From an uncultured Candidatus Saccharimonas sp. (lineage in GTDB: Bacteria; Patescibacteriota; Saccharimonadia; Saccharimonadales; AWTP1-31), in the NCBI GenBank assembly GCA_943353855.1, contig CALRBD010000003.1, positions 1-44,588 on the forward strand: DNA of 44,588 bases, written 5' to 3'. The stretch's first letter is position 1; every line of letters begins with the position of its first letter. Both the position numbers and the translations under genes were made by a program. Positions 17,548 through 27,633 of the stretch are shown here, in pieces. The notes beneath the pieces were generated by a model, which ran no database searches, was not told the DNA's origin, and saw nothing but the letters and a program-made list of their open reading frames with translations.

Positions 17548-18726
17548 CTACGGTTTGTAACTTACACCGCTAGCTGATCCAACTGCGCTGATCCATGTCT
17601 GACCAGGGTTAAGTTTGATAACTTTACCACTAGAGTCCTTAAAGACCATTTGGTTTTTAGATCCTGTCTTCTCCCAGGTTCCAATTGTTACTGTGCCATC
17701 TTGGAAGATATAAGACTTACCGCTACCAATCGTATTGTAATTACTATTAACTCCATTGGATGCAATACCGTAAGACATAACGTTAGCGATAATAACCTTA
17801 GGGGCTATTTGTATGCCACTTCGTTCATCAGTATGGGGTCTGCCTCCCTGGCTTCGCTTGTAGGTATTTGTTGCTGCATCGTAGTCGTAATGTGGGCTGT
17901 AGAGGAATGATGAGATATTAAAATCAATAGAGCGAGCCGTAGGAGTATTCACAGGGGCCTCTGCTTTACGAGCAAAACCCTCAAAGGTGCTCGTTGTGAA
18001 GCCTTTGGCGGCCCGAAGAGCATCAAGTTTAGCCATAGTCGTATACAGGTTATGTGGAGCGTATCGAGTGTTGACGCGCATATAGCTGCCACCGTTAGCG
18101 AATTGATCAAGGTCCGGTATATTCTCATTTCGTATTTTAGCTAGACCATCTGCACTTCCTCCGGCATGAGCTATTGGCGCATCAAATCCCTGGAGCCAGT
18201 CAAGATAATATGGTCTTACGCTACGGACTGGTCCAATGTAGTCTGGTTGAGCCTCTTGAAAGAGAGTTAAGAATCGAGTAATACCACCTTCGGCAATTGC
18301 CTCGAAGACAACTCCAGCATCTTTAAGTCCAGACTGTGGTCTAGCATCAGGGCTATTCTCAATCATGATACCAACGACACCACGCTGGTTGAGTTCTGGA
18401 GTGATTGTGACACCGGTTAGCCGGCTTGGCTCAGTCGTTGGCTTAACAACTTTCTTAGTTTCGGTCTTCTTAACTGTAGGCAGTACTATTTTTTTATCAC
18501 TTTTGAAGACAAAGAATAGGCCTAGTGCAATCGCTACTATAACGAGAATCGAAATAGCTATTAAGGCTACCTTCTGTTTTTTAGTTAAGTTGTGAAGCCA
18601 TTTTTTTAGTTTTTTCAAGGGTGCTCTTTTCTGTTTTGGGAGATCATCTGGTGCATCATCATCTGGCCCAATTGCATTAAGTAACTCTTCGTCACTCAAT
18701 TGTTTTTTTATTTTGTCGTTCGGCAT
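17548..18726 (-). CDS. DUF3048 (YerB-like) membrane-anchored protein
   Basis: GVVGIMIENSPDARPQSGLKDAGVVFEAIAEGGITRFLTLFQ...IGPVRSVRPYYLDWLQGFDAPIAHAGGS, with an N-terminal TM. Confidence 0.88.
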   Translation of the reverse strand: MPNDKIKKQLSDEELLNAIGPDDDAPDDLPKQKRAPLKKLKKWLHNLTKKQKVALIAISILVIVAIALGLFFVFKSDKKIVLPTVKKTETKKVVKPTTEPSRLTGVTITPELNQRGVVGIMIENSPDARPQSGLKDAGVVFEAIAEGGITRFLTLFQEAQPDYIGPVRSVRPYYLDWLQGFDAPIAHAGGSADGLAKIRNENIPDLDQFANGGSYMRVNTRYAPHNLYTTMAKLDALRAAKGFTTSTFEGFARKAEAPVNTPTARSIDFNISSFLYSPHYDYDAATNTYKRSQGGRPHTDERSGIQIAPKVIIANVMSYGIASNGVNSNYNTIGSGKSYIFQDGTVTIGTWEKTGSKNQMVFKDSSGKVIKLNPGQTWISAVGSASGVSYKP

Positions 18727-18774
18727 TTCTTTAGTATACCAAACGCTTATGTATATAGTGTAGAAATGCTATTG

Positions 18775-20250
18775 CTAACCGAGCAATTCAAGTCCTTGCT
18801 TGATGCGGTCCATGGATTTTTCTTTACCGAGAACTGCAAGGGTATCAAATAGTGCTGGAGATGCAGGGCTGCCACTGATAGCAATACGGATAATACTGAA
18901 TAGTATTCCCGGTTTAGTATCTAGTTCGCTGAGTAGTGCATTTAGTCGACTATCGATATCAGCTAGTGAGAAGTCTGAGTCTTGTAGCATCTTTCGGGCT
19001 GCTGCTAGCTGCGCATGCTTTTCCTCGTTGGTGAGTTTTTTAAGCTGCTTATTTTTCTGGTCATTAAATAGATCACGCACATCTTCAGTCTTTGGTTCGC
19101 TAAAGAAGAACTCAGTGAGCACCGGGACTTCAGTAAAGTACTTAAGTCTTTCTTGAATAAGACTTGCAACCTTACGCTTATAATCTTCAGGTGCCCCATG
19201 ACTGCTCTTTGGCCAATAGTCTTTCAGGGCGTCGTAAAGCGTATAGATATCAAGTGACCTAATATGTGCTCCGCTAAGCCATTGGAGACGTCGATCATCG
19301 AATCGTGCGCCACTACGCTGTACTCGGTCTAGACTGAATTTTTCAATCAGTTCGTCGACACTAAAGACTTCCTGTTCTGTTCCGTCGTTCCAGCCCATTG
19401 TAGCTATAAAATTGAGTAGCGTTTCAGGCATATAGCCTTCTTTGATGTAATCAAGCATATCTTTTGCGCCATCTCGTTTGCCAAGTTTTTTATTGCCGTC
19501 TGCTCCTAAGATGTGCGGTACAGTTGCAAGCATTGGCCGCGCAATTCCTAATGCTTCGTATAGGTTTAAATAATTTGGAGTAGAAGCTAAGAATTCTTGT
19601 CCACGGATAATATGACTGATCTCCATTTCGGCGTCGTCAATAATATGCGCAAAGTTATATGTCGGATAGCCATCTGATTTTATAAGAATAATATCGTCAA
19701 TGACTTCTGGTCCGGTAGATAAGTCGCCCATAACTTCATCATGCCAGTTATAGTTTTTTGGATCTGATTTAAAGCGGAGGGGCTGAGTGCCATCCCAGAC
19801 GGGTGGATTCTCTGGCCGGTGGTTCCGATATAGGAATGGCTGTTTGTTAGCTCGAGCTTCTTGTCTGAAAGTATCAACTTCTTCAGAGGTATAAGGGTCG
19901 GCATATGCTCGGCCGCTATCTATAAGTTGCTGTGCCCATTCCTGGTAGTGACCGAGTCTCTCGCTCTGCTTATATGGTGCAAACTCACCGCCAATATCTG
20001 GACCTTCGTCGTAGTCAATACCAAGAGCTCTAAGACAATCCATAATATGCTGGTCTGAGCCTGCAACTTCACGAGCTTTGTCGGTGTCTTCTAGTCGTAA
20101 AACAAAGGAGCCTTTATTCTGGCGTGCAACAAGCCATGCAAATAGTGCAGTTCGGATACCTCCAGCGTGCATATAGCCTGTTGGACTTGGAGCAAATCGT
20201 GTACGTACTTTCATCCCTGTTAGTATACAGTGATTGGCCGTGAGCGACAA
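18775..20250 (-). CDS. gltX: glutamyl-tRNA synthetase
   Basis: VRTRFAPSPTGYMHAGGIRTALFAWLVAR (HIGH-like), KLGKRDGAKDM (KMSKS-like). Likely start MKVRTRF at an internal Met. Confidence 0.96.
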   Translation of the reverse strand: MSLTANHCILTGMKVRTRFAPSPTGYMHAGGIRTALFAWLVARQNKGSFVLRLEDTDKAREVAGSDQHIMDCLRALGIDYDEGPDIGGEFAPYKQSERLGHYQEWAQQLIDSGRAYADPYTSEEVDTFRQEARANKQPFLYRNHRPENPPVWDGTQPLRFKSDPKNYNWHDEVMGDLSTGPEVIDDIILIKSDGYPTYNFAHIIDDAEMEISHIIRGQEFLASTPNYLNLYEALGIARPMLATVPHILGADGNKKLGKRDGAKDMLDYIKEGYMPETLLNFIATMGWNDGTEQEVFSVDELIEKFSLDRVQRSGARFDDRRLQWLSGAHIRSLDIYTLYDALKDYWPKSSHGAPEDYKRKVASLIQERLKYFTEVPVLTEFFFSEPKTEDVRDLFNDQKNKQLKKLTNEEKHAQLAAARKMLQDSDFSLADIDSRLNALLSELDTKPGILFSIIRIAISGSPASPALFDTLAVLGKEKSMDRIKQGLELLG

Positions 20251-21375
20251 TTACATTGAAGCAGCGATGCGCAGCAGCTGATCTGTAGAAAGCTGTGCGT
20301 TAGCCTGAATGTTATACCAGATGCCACCATCTACCCAGGTAGCATTAGAGCCGTTATAGATGTATACGGTACGACCATTAGTGCTCTGTTCTACTGCCTT
20401 ATCTTTCGTTGTGCCAAGGTATGAATTAGCCATGCTCGCACTATCTAAAGCTGTCTTTTCTTGTGTGATCGTAAAATTGTTGCCATTGTCGGTCGCAGAG
20501 GTGTAGCGCATTATGACTCTACCTGGCTGGTACTGGATTGCTGTATTAAGCCCAAACCCACTTGGCTTATAGCGAGGTACAGATGCTATGAATCCAGACT
20601 TACGTGAAGCAATTTGCATGCGCATGCTTGGAAGGCTGTAATAGGTAAAGAACCCACCAAGGATTAGGAATACTCCGATAGCTGCCACGACAGAGCGTCC
20701 GCGGTGCGCTGACTTACGTTTATGTTTTCGTCCACCAATGTTAGCAGGCGCAGGAGACGGTGCGTTACGGAGCATAGTTTCAAATGAATTTCGCTTTTGA
20801 GTAGGAGCTGAACTCCGTAGATTCATTGGAGGAGCAGTTGAAAGGTCTTCTGTTTTATTCTCTGACTCCGTTGCTTGATTACCTGGCGCTGGCTGCACAG
20901 CTATTTCTTCAACACGCGTTACGATTTGATCTCCAGTGTGACTTTTAAACTTGTGCACTTTAGCATGACGTGGAGTGTGAGAAGCACGATCTTCGCGGGC
21001 AGAATTTCTCTTTGCGCGCATCATAATGCTGTCGGGCTGATTAGTGGGAGCAGTAAGCGAGACCGTCTTAGATCCGGCCTCTACCTCAGGTTTTTTAAGT
21101 ATCTGACGCATAAGTGTCTTTGATCGCTCAGGAGCACCATGTACTTTGCTTGATGAAACTGTTGCGCTGCGGGATACGTGGGGTTTCGGTTTCGGCATTT
21201 CCTCGCTCTTAACTACTGAATGTGTTGCTGGTTTCTTATGAATAATGCCATCAATATGTTTTGCTTTTTGGGGTGCACTAGCAGGCTTAATTACGATCGG
21301 CTGGTGAATAGGCAGGCCAGATGCCGCGTTGTACATCTTGCCGTTAATAACGATTGTATCCCTTTGTGCACTCAC
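20251..21375 (-). CDS. hypothetical single-pass membrane protein with C-terminal DUF4367-like domain
   Basis: Long basic disordered N-terminus, one TM (SVVAAIGVFLILGGFFTYYSL), C-terminal VPRYKPSGFGLNTAIQYQPGRVIMRYTS...YIYNGSNATWVDGGIWYNI. Confidence 0.6.
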   Translation of the reverse strand: MSAQRDTIVINGKMYNAASGLPIHQPIVIKPASAPQKAKHIDGIIHKKPATHSVVKSEEMPKPKPHVSRSATVSSSKVHGAPERSKTLMRQILKKPEVEAGSKTVSLTAPTNQPDSIMMRAKRNSAREDRASHTPRHAKVHKFKSHTGDQIVTRVEEIAVQPAPGNQATESENKTEDLSTAPPMNLRSSAPTQKRNSFETMLRNAPSPAPANIGGRKHKRKSAHRGRSVVAAIGVFLILGGFFTYYSLPSMRMQIASRKSGFIASVPRYKPSGFGLNTAIQYQPGRVIMRYTSATDNGNNFTITQEKTALDSASMANSYLGTTKDKAVEQSTNGRTVYIYNGSNATWVDGGIWYNIQANAQLSTDQLLRIAASM

Positions 21376-21550
21376 GAATGATCCTTGTTTATGCCTATGC
21401 TTTTACTGCTCACGCTTATGTATTAATAGTACCTTGTAAGTAGCCTACCTGACAAGGATTAATTAACGTATATTAATCGGATGTAAATATTGTTTATAAA
21501 GATATTATGCGTGGTATACTTGAACATACGGATATAAAAAAACAAACAGC

Positions 21551-23029
21551 ATGGATTTCCTAGACCCCGACAAAAAAAGAAAACACCAACGTCGCCTATT
21601 TATAGGCTATACGCTAATTGGAATTGCTATTTTTATGACTTCAGCAATATTGGCGCTACAGTCCTATGGTTTTGATTTTAACCGTAAAACTGGTGAAGTA
21701 ATTCAGAATGGCCTAATATTCGCTGATGCTGCTCCTGAACCTGCTCAGATTATATTAAATGGCAAAGATTCTGGGACTACTGATAAGCGACTGACTGTAC
21801 CAGCCGGCCCTTACAAGATTGAATTGAAGCGCGATGGTTATCGAACATGGACTCGTTCCTTCAATCTTGAAGGGAGTACTATCGAGCGATTAGTCTACCC
21901 TTTCCTGTTTCCATCTAAGCTCACTCCTAAGGATCAGAAAACGTATGCTAGTGCTCCAGCTTTTTCAACACAAAGCCTCGATCGCAAATGGATACTGGCA
22001 TTACAGCCCGGTTCTATGACTGAATTTGACGTCTTTGATGCCGGTGATCCAACAGTTTCTACAAAAACAATCTCCTTGCCTTCAAGTGTTCTCACTCCTA
22101 CCACGCTTACCCAAGGATACGAACTTGTCGAGTGGGCTTCAGACAATCGTCATGTGCTTCTTAAACATAATTATGGTGACACTTTCGAGTACATTATTCT
22201 CGATCGAGATACACCTAAGAGCTCAATTAATATTAATAAGCTTCTCAATGTTACTCCAACCAAAGTGACATTACGTGATAAAAAATTTGATAAATTATAC
22301 CTCTACGATGTAACGACAAAGAAACTAAGCTTTGTTGATACCAAAGAAAAGAATATTCAGCCTGTGCTATCAAACGTTTTGAGCTATAAGTCCTACGCTG
22401 AAAAAATTATATTATATGCCGCTGTTGATGAAAAAGACCCTACTAAAGCAACTGTTACATTAAAAGATGGAGATAAGCGATTCGTCATTAGAAATGGACT
22501 TAGTAGCGATACATACCTTTTGGATATGGCTAAGTTTGATGACCATTTTTATGCCGCTGTTGGTGTTGTTAGTCAGGGCAAGGTCTACATATACAAAGAT
22601 CCCGCCAATGATCCTTCTACTGATCCTAAGGCTAGTCCGTCATTATTTACGACACTTATTATTAAAGATCCAAAATATATATCTTTCTCTGCGAATGCTC
22701 GTTTTATAATGGCGCAGAGTGGTAAGAAGTTTGCACTTTATGATGCTGAAACAGTTCGTCGCACATATTTTGAATCACCACTCGATATTCCGCTAAGCTA
22801 TAAGGCGCTATGGATGGATGGGCACCGTATTGTCATTAATAACAATAATAAGGTTGTTGTGGTCGATTACGATGGAATTAATCAGCAAACTCTAGTTCCT
22901 ATCATTCCTGGCTCACAAGCTTATTTCGATAGAGATTACACTCGAATGTACGCACTTGCACCAACTACTAATGATGCAACAAAGACGTCACTATCTAGAA
23001 GTAATCTAAAAATTACACTACAGAACTAG
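21551..23029 (+). CDS. PEGA-domain, N-terminally membrane-anchored protein
   Basis: TM (LFIGYTLIGIAIFMTSAILAL) then AQIILNGKDSGTTDKRLTVPAGPYKIELKRDGYRTWTRSFNLEG (PEGA), followed by beta-propeller-like repeats. Confidence 0.75.
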   Translation: MDFLDPDKKRKHQRRLFIGYTLIGIAIFMTSAILALQSYGFDFNRKTGEVIQNGLIFADAAPEPAQIILNGKDSGTTDKRLTVPAGPYKIELKRDGYRTWTRSFNLEGSTIERLVYPFLFPSKLTPKDQKTYASAPAFSTQSLDRKWILALQPGSMTEFDVFDAGDPTVSTKTISLPSSVLTPTTLTQGYELVEWASDNRHVLLKHNYGDTFEYIILDRDTPKSSININKLLNVTPTKVTLRDKKFDKLYLYDVTTKKLSFVDTKEKNIQPVLSNVLSYKSYAEKIILYAAVDEKDPTKATVTLKDGDKRFVIRNGLSSDTYLLDMAKFDDHFYAAVGVVSQGKVYIYKDPANDPSTDPKASPSLFTTLIIKDPKYISFSANARFIMAQSGKKFALYDAETVRRTYFESPLDIPLSYKALWMDGHRIVINNNNKVVVVDYDGINQQTLVPIIPGSQAYFDRDYTRMYALAPTTNDATKTSLSRSNLKITLQN

Positions 23030-23036
23030 ACAGTTT

Positions 23037-24218
23037 CTAGAATAGCCCGCTGATCCAGTCAGTAAATCGTTGCCAGAGGCTTGGTGCGTTGCTTGGAATA
23101 GTTGTTACCTGCTCAGTTGATTGGGCAATTGTGCTAGCTTTATTGTTCTTTGGATCAGGGTTAATCTGCTCACCCACTACAACCAAGCGATTCAATGAAC
23201 TACCAGGAGGGTCACAGGTAATTAGTGTGGCTGTTGCAGGCTTGGATGCCGTAGCATTAAGAACACTAATGTCAGTGGGCTTAACTATTTTTTTGTCATA
23301 TATCTTATACGAATAACGTACGCCATCTTTAGTCAGGAAGAATACATCTCCAATATCCATTTTATTAAGCAGTACGAACGCAAACTTATATTGACCCTTA
23401 TTAAGAATATTATTACTTGAGTGACCGAAAATTACTGCATTACCTAGTTCACCTGGATTTGGTGTGTTGGGGTAATGTACTACTCCTCTTTCAAGCGCTT
23501 TTTGTATGGCCCCTTCTTGAAGCGATGGCTCATCGTAGATGACTGGTATTTCAACATTTATTTTAGGAATAATAATTTTTGGCGTTGCACCCACTGCTGT
23601 CGTTGCACTATCTATAAGGATTGGAGTACTACTAACCTGCTTGCTTGGACTTATGAACGGGGCAATAAAACGGTCGTTGAATAAGCCAAATAACATAATG
23701 AATACGACGAGTGCTCCCATGGCCAGGCCAAATAGAAGTGATTGAAAGTGCTGTTTTGCCTTAAGGGTTCCTTTGGACTTTGATCGAGGCGCTGCAAGTA
23801 ACTGTTTCTTTAGATCACTCACAGACCGCTTCGTGGATTGTGTTTGCTTTGTATTGTGGCTAACTGGTGTTTGGACTACTGGTTTGGTTGCATACTGGGA
23901 GACATCTTGCTTACCATGTTGATTATAAAATTCTTGCCAAACATCATGTTTCTCACTGTCAGGCAGAGCCGCGTAGTATTGATGCCAAGCTGTCTGTATG
24001 TCTGCTAGTGATTTTCCGGATTTAGTAAGCTGTTGCATGAAGCGTTGGTGCTTTGAGTGGGATGCTACGGTTGGATCAAAACTCTCAGCAATTTCTTCGC
24101 TGGCACTTGGCTCGCTCTGGTACAGGCTATCTATTTTTTGACGAATTAAATCTGCAGCTTGTCCTGAATGGCTATCTGCGTTCTTGTTTGTATCGGTATG
24201 GTCAGTAGTGTTCGACAT
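23037..24218 (-). CDS. sortase family protein with long cytoplasmic N-terminal region
   Basis: IIIPKINVEIPVIYDEP, NAVIFGHSSNN (catalytic His), TATLITCDPPGSSLNRLVVVGE (catalytic Cys/Arg), TM ahead of the sortase domain. Confidence 0.92.
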   Translation of the reverse strand: MSNTTDHTDTNKNADSHSGQAADLIRQKIDSLYQSEPSASEEIAESFDPTVASHSKHQRFMQQLTKSGKSLADIQTAWHQYYAALPDSEKHDVWQEFYNQHGKQDVSQYATKPVVQTPVSHNTKQTQSTKRSVSDLKKQLLAAPRSKSKGTLKAKQHFQSLLFGLAMGALVVFIMLFGLFNDRFIAPFISPSKQVSSTPILIDSATTAVGATPKIIIPKINVEIPVIYDEPSLQEGAIQKALERGVVHYPNTPNPGELGNAVIFGHSSNNILNKGQYKFAFVLLNKMDIGDVFFLTKDGVRYSYKIYDKKIVKPTDISVLNATASKPATATLITCDPPGSSLNRLVVVGEQINPDPKNNKASTIAQSTEQVTTIPSNAPSLWQRFTDWISGLF

Positions 24219-24360
24219 ATGCGTTACTCTTTAGTATACGTTATTTTATACCTAAAACGGAGAACAAAATGCTTATGTTATACAGTCACTGATCGGACAG
24301 TATTACTACAAATATGGTATAATTACCCCTGTCGTAAAGATAACATTCTTTATATCTGAA

Positions 24361-24447
24361 GCCGCAGTGGTGGAATTGGTAGACACGCCGGACTCAAAAT
24401 CCTGTGAGAGCAATCTCGTGACGGTTCAAGTCCGTCCTGCGGCACCA
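24361..24447 (+). tRNA. tRNA-Leu (anticodon CAA), CCA encoded
   Basis: gccgcagtggtggaattggtagacacgccggactCAAaatcctgtgagagcaatctcgtgacggttcaagtccgtcctgcggcacca; class II variable arm. Confidence 0.96.
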
Positions 24448-24461
24448 GCTGTAAAGAATAC

Positions 24462-25286
24462 CTAGTCGTCGATTTGTATTAGCGCTGAAGTCATCGCTTG
24501 AAAAACTTTAGTTGGATTTTGTAACCACCACACTGCTATGTGGGATGCTACAGGAATTTGCCAGGTTGTCTCAGAGTAGTGTGGGTAGATAGTTGAGCTT
24601 ACATCCCCGCCATAGGCTACAAGCATAGTGTCCTGATGGCGTACTACAACCGCAACTGGATTATCTTGTGTGAAATCATGGAGTGCGTCTATAAGGTGCA
24701 TGAGGTCCATGGTATGCGTAATGGCAACAGGAGACTTATTGTTCTTAAATAGTCTTTGTAACTGCGTAACACTAAGGACGAGAGCAGTATTACTTCGCGT
24801 TAGTATTGTCTCGGGATGCATAATTACATATTCTGCAGCGTCTTGAGTTATTGTGACGGCACGTTGTGTTGCGCGCAGTAGTTTCTCAATCACTATTGCA
24901 GTCTCACTATTTTTCCCAAGGTCACCTGCCAAAAGAATACTATCTGCCCATGAAGCTGCGTCATGCATTTCAGCTAGAGCGCTACTTGCAAAACTGCCAC
25001 TTGGCGTACTTGGAGCGTAGGATATTTCAAGAGATGGACCCTGAAAGTGTTCCAGCTGTTTTTTTATATGGTCAGGAATTAAGACTCGGGCACTACCGAT
25101 TCCCGCAGCTACGGCCTCCTGGTAAGCAATTGCAGGTGCAGAGAAGCCATAGGCGTGACCGCCGATAATGAGTAACTTTCCAGATGCTTGTTTGTTCTCT
25201 GGTTTACTCCAGATAACATCAGGATATAGTGGTTTAGCTCCCTGTTTATGCCAATAAGTACGTGGTGCCATGGGGTTCCATTTCAT
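24462..25286 (-). CDS. divergent YjeF C-terminal/NAD(P)HX dehydratase-like (ribokinase-fold) protein
   Basis: GKLLIIGGHAYGFSAPAIAYQEAVAAGIGSARVLIP..., DSILLAGDLGKNSETA, ILTRSNTALVLSVTQLQRLF. I do not see a clear canonical GTGD motif. Confidence 0.62.
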   Translation of the reverse strand: MKWNPMAPRTYWHKQGAKPLYPDVIWSKPENKQASGKLLIIGGHAYGFSAPAIAYQEAVAAGIGSARVLIPDHIKKQLEHFQGPSLEISYAPSTPSGSFASSALAEMHDAASWADSILLAGDLGKNSETAIVIEKLLRATQRAVTITQDAAEYVIMHPETILTRSNTALVLSVTQLQRLFKNNKSPVAITHTMDLMHLIDALHDFTQDNPVAVVVRHQDTMLVAYGGDVSSTIYPHYSETTWQIPVASHIAVWWLQNPTKVFQAMTSALIQIDD

Positions 25287-25968
25287 AGATTACATTTTTA
25301 CGTTCAACAACAATCTTCCAAGACTCACTACGAGCTCGATCGTAAAGTTTCTGGTCTGGATTAAATGCTATAGGCTGTTCAACTAGTTCCATCATGGCGG
25401 CATCACTTAAGCTATCTCCGACCGCTATACTTCCCTCTTTTGCTAGTGAGTGCTTAGCAATAAGTTTCTGTAAAATACTTTTCTTATCTGCGCTACCTAG
25501 TTGTTTCTCCCCAGAAAAAGATTCTGTAGTTCGATTATAATTAGTTCCCACATAGTCATCAAAACCATAATGCTGTGCAATGGCTCGGACGAGTTCCTGA
25601 TGTGAGCCTGAGATCGCAAGCATTACATAGTCTTTGGCCTTTAGATTTTTAATGAGGTCTCTGGTATAGGTATATACCTGATCTTTATATTCAGTTATGA
25701 CTTCCTCAACGTACCTGTCGAAATCATCAGGCTTAAGAGTTGGTAGTGCATCCTCATATGTTTGAATGAGAGTTCGCTCGTAATCATGAAATGCTTCTTT
25801 GTGCTCCCTATTCTTCCATTTCATTCGTGCATTACGCAGCGTTAGTCTGGCGTCAGGACCAAGGTGCCCTGCGCTGGCAAGCTTCTGTACGACTGCATGA
25901 TATAACTGCCACCTAATTAAAGTGCCGTCTATGTCGAAAACTGCGAAAGGCTTTTGGGCATCTGACAT
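25246..25968 (-). CDS. HAD-superfamily hydrolase (HAD-IB, phosphoserine phosphatase-like)
   Basis: FAVFDIDGTLIRW (motif I), AISGSHQELVRAIAQHYGFD, IAVGDSLSDAAMM (motif IV). Start set at MSDAQKPF. Confidence 0.88.
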   Translation of the reverse strand: MSDAQKPFAVFDIDGTLIRWQLYHAVVQKLASAGHLGPDARLTLRNARMKWKNREHKEAFHDYERTLIQTYEDALPTLKPDDFDRYVEEVITEYKDQVYTYTRDLIKNLKAKDYVMLAISGSHQELVRAIAQHYGFDDYVGTNYNRTTESFSGEKQLGSADKKSILQKLIAKHSLAKEGSIAVGDSLSDAAMMELVEQPIAFNPDQKLYDRARSESWKIVVERKNVIYEMEPHGTTYLLA

Positions 25969-25969
25969 T

Positions 25970-26767
25970 TTAGAAATCCAATTCAATACTGACTGGACAA
26001 TGGTCACTGCCCATGACATCTGGGTGAATAGTTGATTTAATGATGTGTGATTCGAGTGACTTAGAAGCCAGCCAGTAGTCTATCCTCCAACCAACATTAC
26101 GTGCTCGAGCATTCGCCCAGTGTGTCCACCAGCTGTAATGTCCGTTACCTTTCGTGAATATTCTAAATGAATCTATAAAACCGGCTTTAACAAAGTTATC
26201 AAAGCCTTCTCTCTCTTCATTCGTAAAGCCGTGCTTACCAACATTTGGTTTCGGATTCGCAAGGTCATCCTCAGAATGAGCAACGTTAAGGTCGCCGCAG
26301 AATAAGACAGGCTTTTTATTTTCGAGTTCTTTGACGTAAGCCAGGAAAGCTTTATCCCAGTGCTTGTGACGTAGCTCTAATCGAGATAGATCCCCCTTAG
26401 CATTTGGTGTATAAACTGTGACTACCCAGAATTTTTCAAACTCCGCTGCAATGACGCGGCCTTCGTCATTAGGGTTGCCGTAGGTATCGCCGTGTACTTC
26501 ATATTTATTAATTATCTCTTCCGGGAATCCATTAACAACCTGCAGTGGACTATCTTTAGAAAATATCGCAGTTCCTGAGTATCCCTTTTTTACGGCTGAG
26601 TTCCAGTACTCTTTATAGTCTGGAAGATCTATTTCGACTTGCTCGCGACTTGCCTTGGTTTCTTGAAGACACAAAATATCCGGTTTATGTTCTTCAATAA
26701 ACTTTTGAAAAGTCCCTTTATTGATAACCGCACGAATTCCATTTACGTTCCATGAGTATAGTTTCAT
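25970..26767 (-). CDS. xth: exodeoxyribonuclease III / AP endonuclease
   Basis: MKLYSWNVNGIRAVINKG, DILCLQETKAS, VFCGDLNVAHSEDDLANPKPN, GWRIDYWLAS, GSDHCPVSIELDF. Internal Met chosen as start. Confidence 0.95.
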   Translation of the reverse strand: MKLYSWNVNGIRAVINKGTFQKFIEEHKPDILCLQETKASREQVEIDLPDYKEYWNSAVKKGYSGTAIFSKDSPLQVVNGFPEEIINKYEVHGDTYGNPNDEGRVIAAEFEKFWVVTVYTPNAKGDLSRLELRHKHWDKAFLAYVKELENKKPVLFCGDLNVAHSEDDLANPKPNVGKHGFTNEEREGFDNFVKAGFIDSFRIFTKGNGHYSWWTHWANARARNVGWRIDYWLASKSLESHIIKSTIHPDVMGSDHCPVSIELDF

Positions 26768-26808
26768 AGTAATAGTATAGCCTGGCACACTCTTCTCTGC
26801 TAGACTGG

Positions 26809-27528
26809 TTGCTAATGACTGATTCATACAACCGCATCTTACTAAAACTATCTGGGGAACAATTAGCTGGTGAATTTGAGAGTGGTATCGACCCTAAGCT
26901 TGTCGCCTGGCTTGCTCAAGAAGTTAAGAAAGTAAGTCAAAGTGGTTGCCAGGTGATTATTATGGTCGGTGGCGGTAACTTCGTTCGTGGCGCTCAAATC
27001 GCTGGCCACGGTATTCAACGCGTTACTGGTGACCATATGGGAATGCTGGCTACCATGATAAACGCCCTAGCCCTTACAGATATCTTTGAAGCTCAAGAAG
27101 TTGAGACGCGGTGTTTAAGTAATATCTTTGCCCAACAAGTCGCTGAACCTTTTGTCTTTAGGTTAGCAAATAAACATCTTCAGAAGCATCGCGTTGTTGT
27201 CGTGGCTGGAGGAATTGGTAGGCCTTATCTTACTACTGACACTGCTGCAGTTAGCCTAGCACTTGAACTGGACTGCGATATTGTTCTCAAAGCCACAAAA
27301 GTAGACGGAGTGTACACCAAAGACCCCGCTAAATTCCCTGATGCAGAAAGACTTGAAAAAATATCTTTCCAAGAGGCAGTTGAGAATGAAGAAATCTCAG
27401 TAATGGATAAGGCGGCACTTGGACTGGCTATGGAACACAAGATGCCGGTAATTGTATTTGACGCTATGAAAGAAGATAACCTACTTCGTGCTTCTCGCGG
27501 TGAACAAATTGGCACCAAGATCTCCTGA
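26809..27528 (+). CDS. pyrH: UMP kinase
   Basis: RILLKLSGEQLAGE, VIIMVGGGNFVRGAQI, DHMGMLATMINALALTD, VVVAGGIGRPYLTTDTAA, KATKVDGVYTKDP. Confidence 0.95.
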   Translation: MLMTDSYNRILLKLSGEQLAGEFESGIDPKLVAWLAQEVKKVSQSGCQVIIMVGGGNFVRGAQIAGHGIQRVTGDHMGMLATMINALALTDIFEAQEVETRCLSNIFAQQVAEPFVFRLANKHLQKHRVVVVAGGIGRPYLTTDTAAVSLALELDCDIVLKATKVDGVYTKDPAKFPDAERLEKISFQEAVENEEISVMDKAALGLAMEHKMPVIVFDAMKEDNLLRASRGEQIGTKIS

Positions 27529-27633
27529 AAATTATTAATATTATTCCCAAGAAACGATTCCTCATATAAGGTTCTATTGTGATTATGCTTATCAGGGCAT
27601 ACAATACACTTAAATACTTAATAGAGGTCTCAA

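Noticed and set aside
18800-19156. 118-aa ORF antisense to gltX
   Set aside because: Shadow ORF of a well-supported housekeeping gene with Ser/Leu-rich nonsense composition. The same reasoning applies to the other antisense ORFs within topA, der, pyrH, mgtE and NRAMP.
24866-25168. 100-aa ORF antisense to the YjeF-like gene
   Set aside because: Overlaps a better supported coding frame with no independent support.
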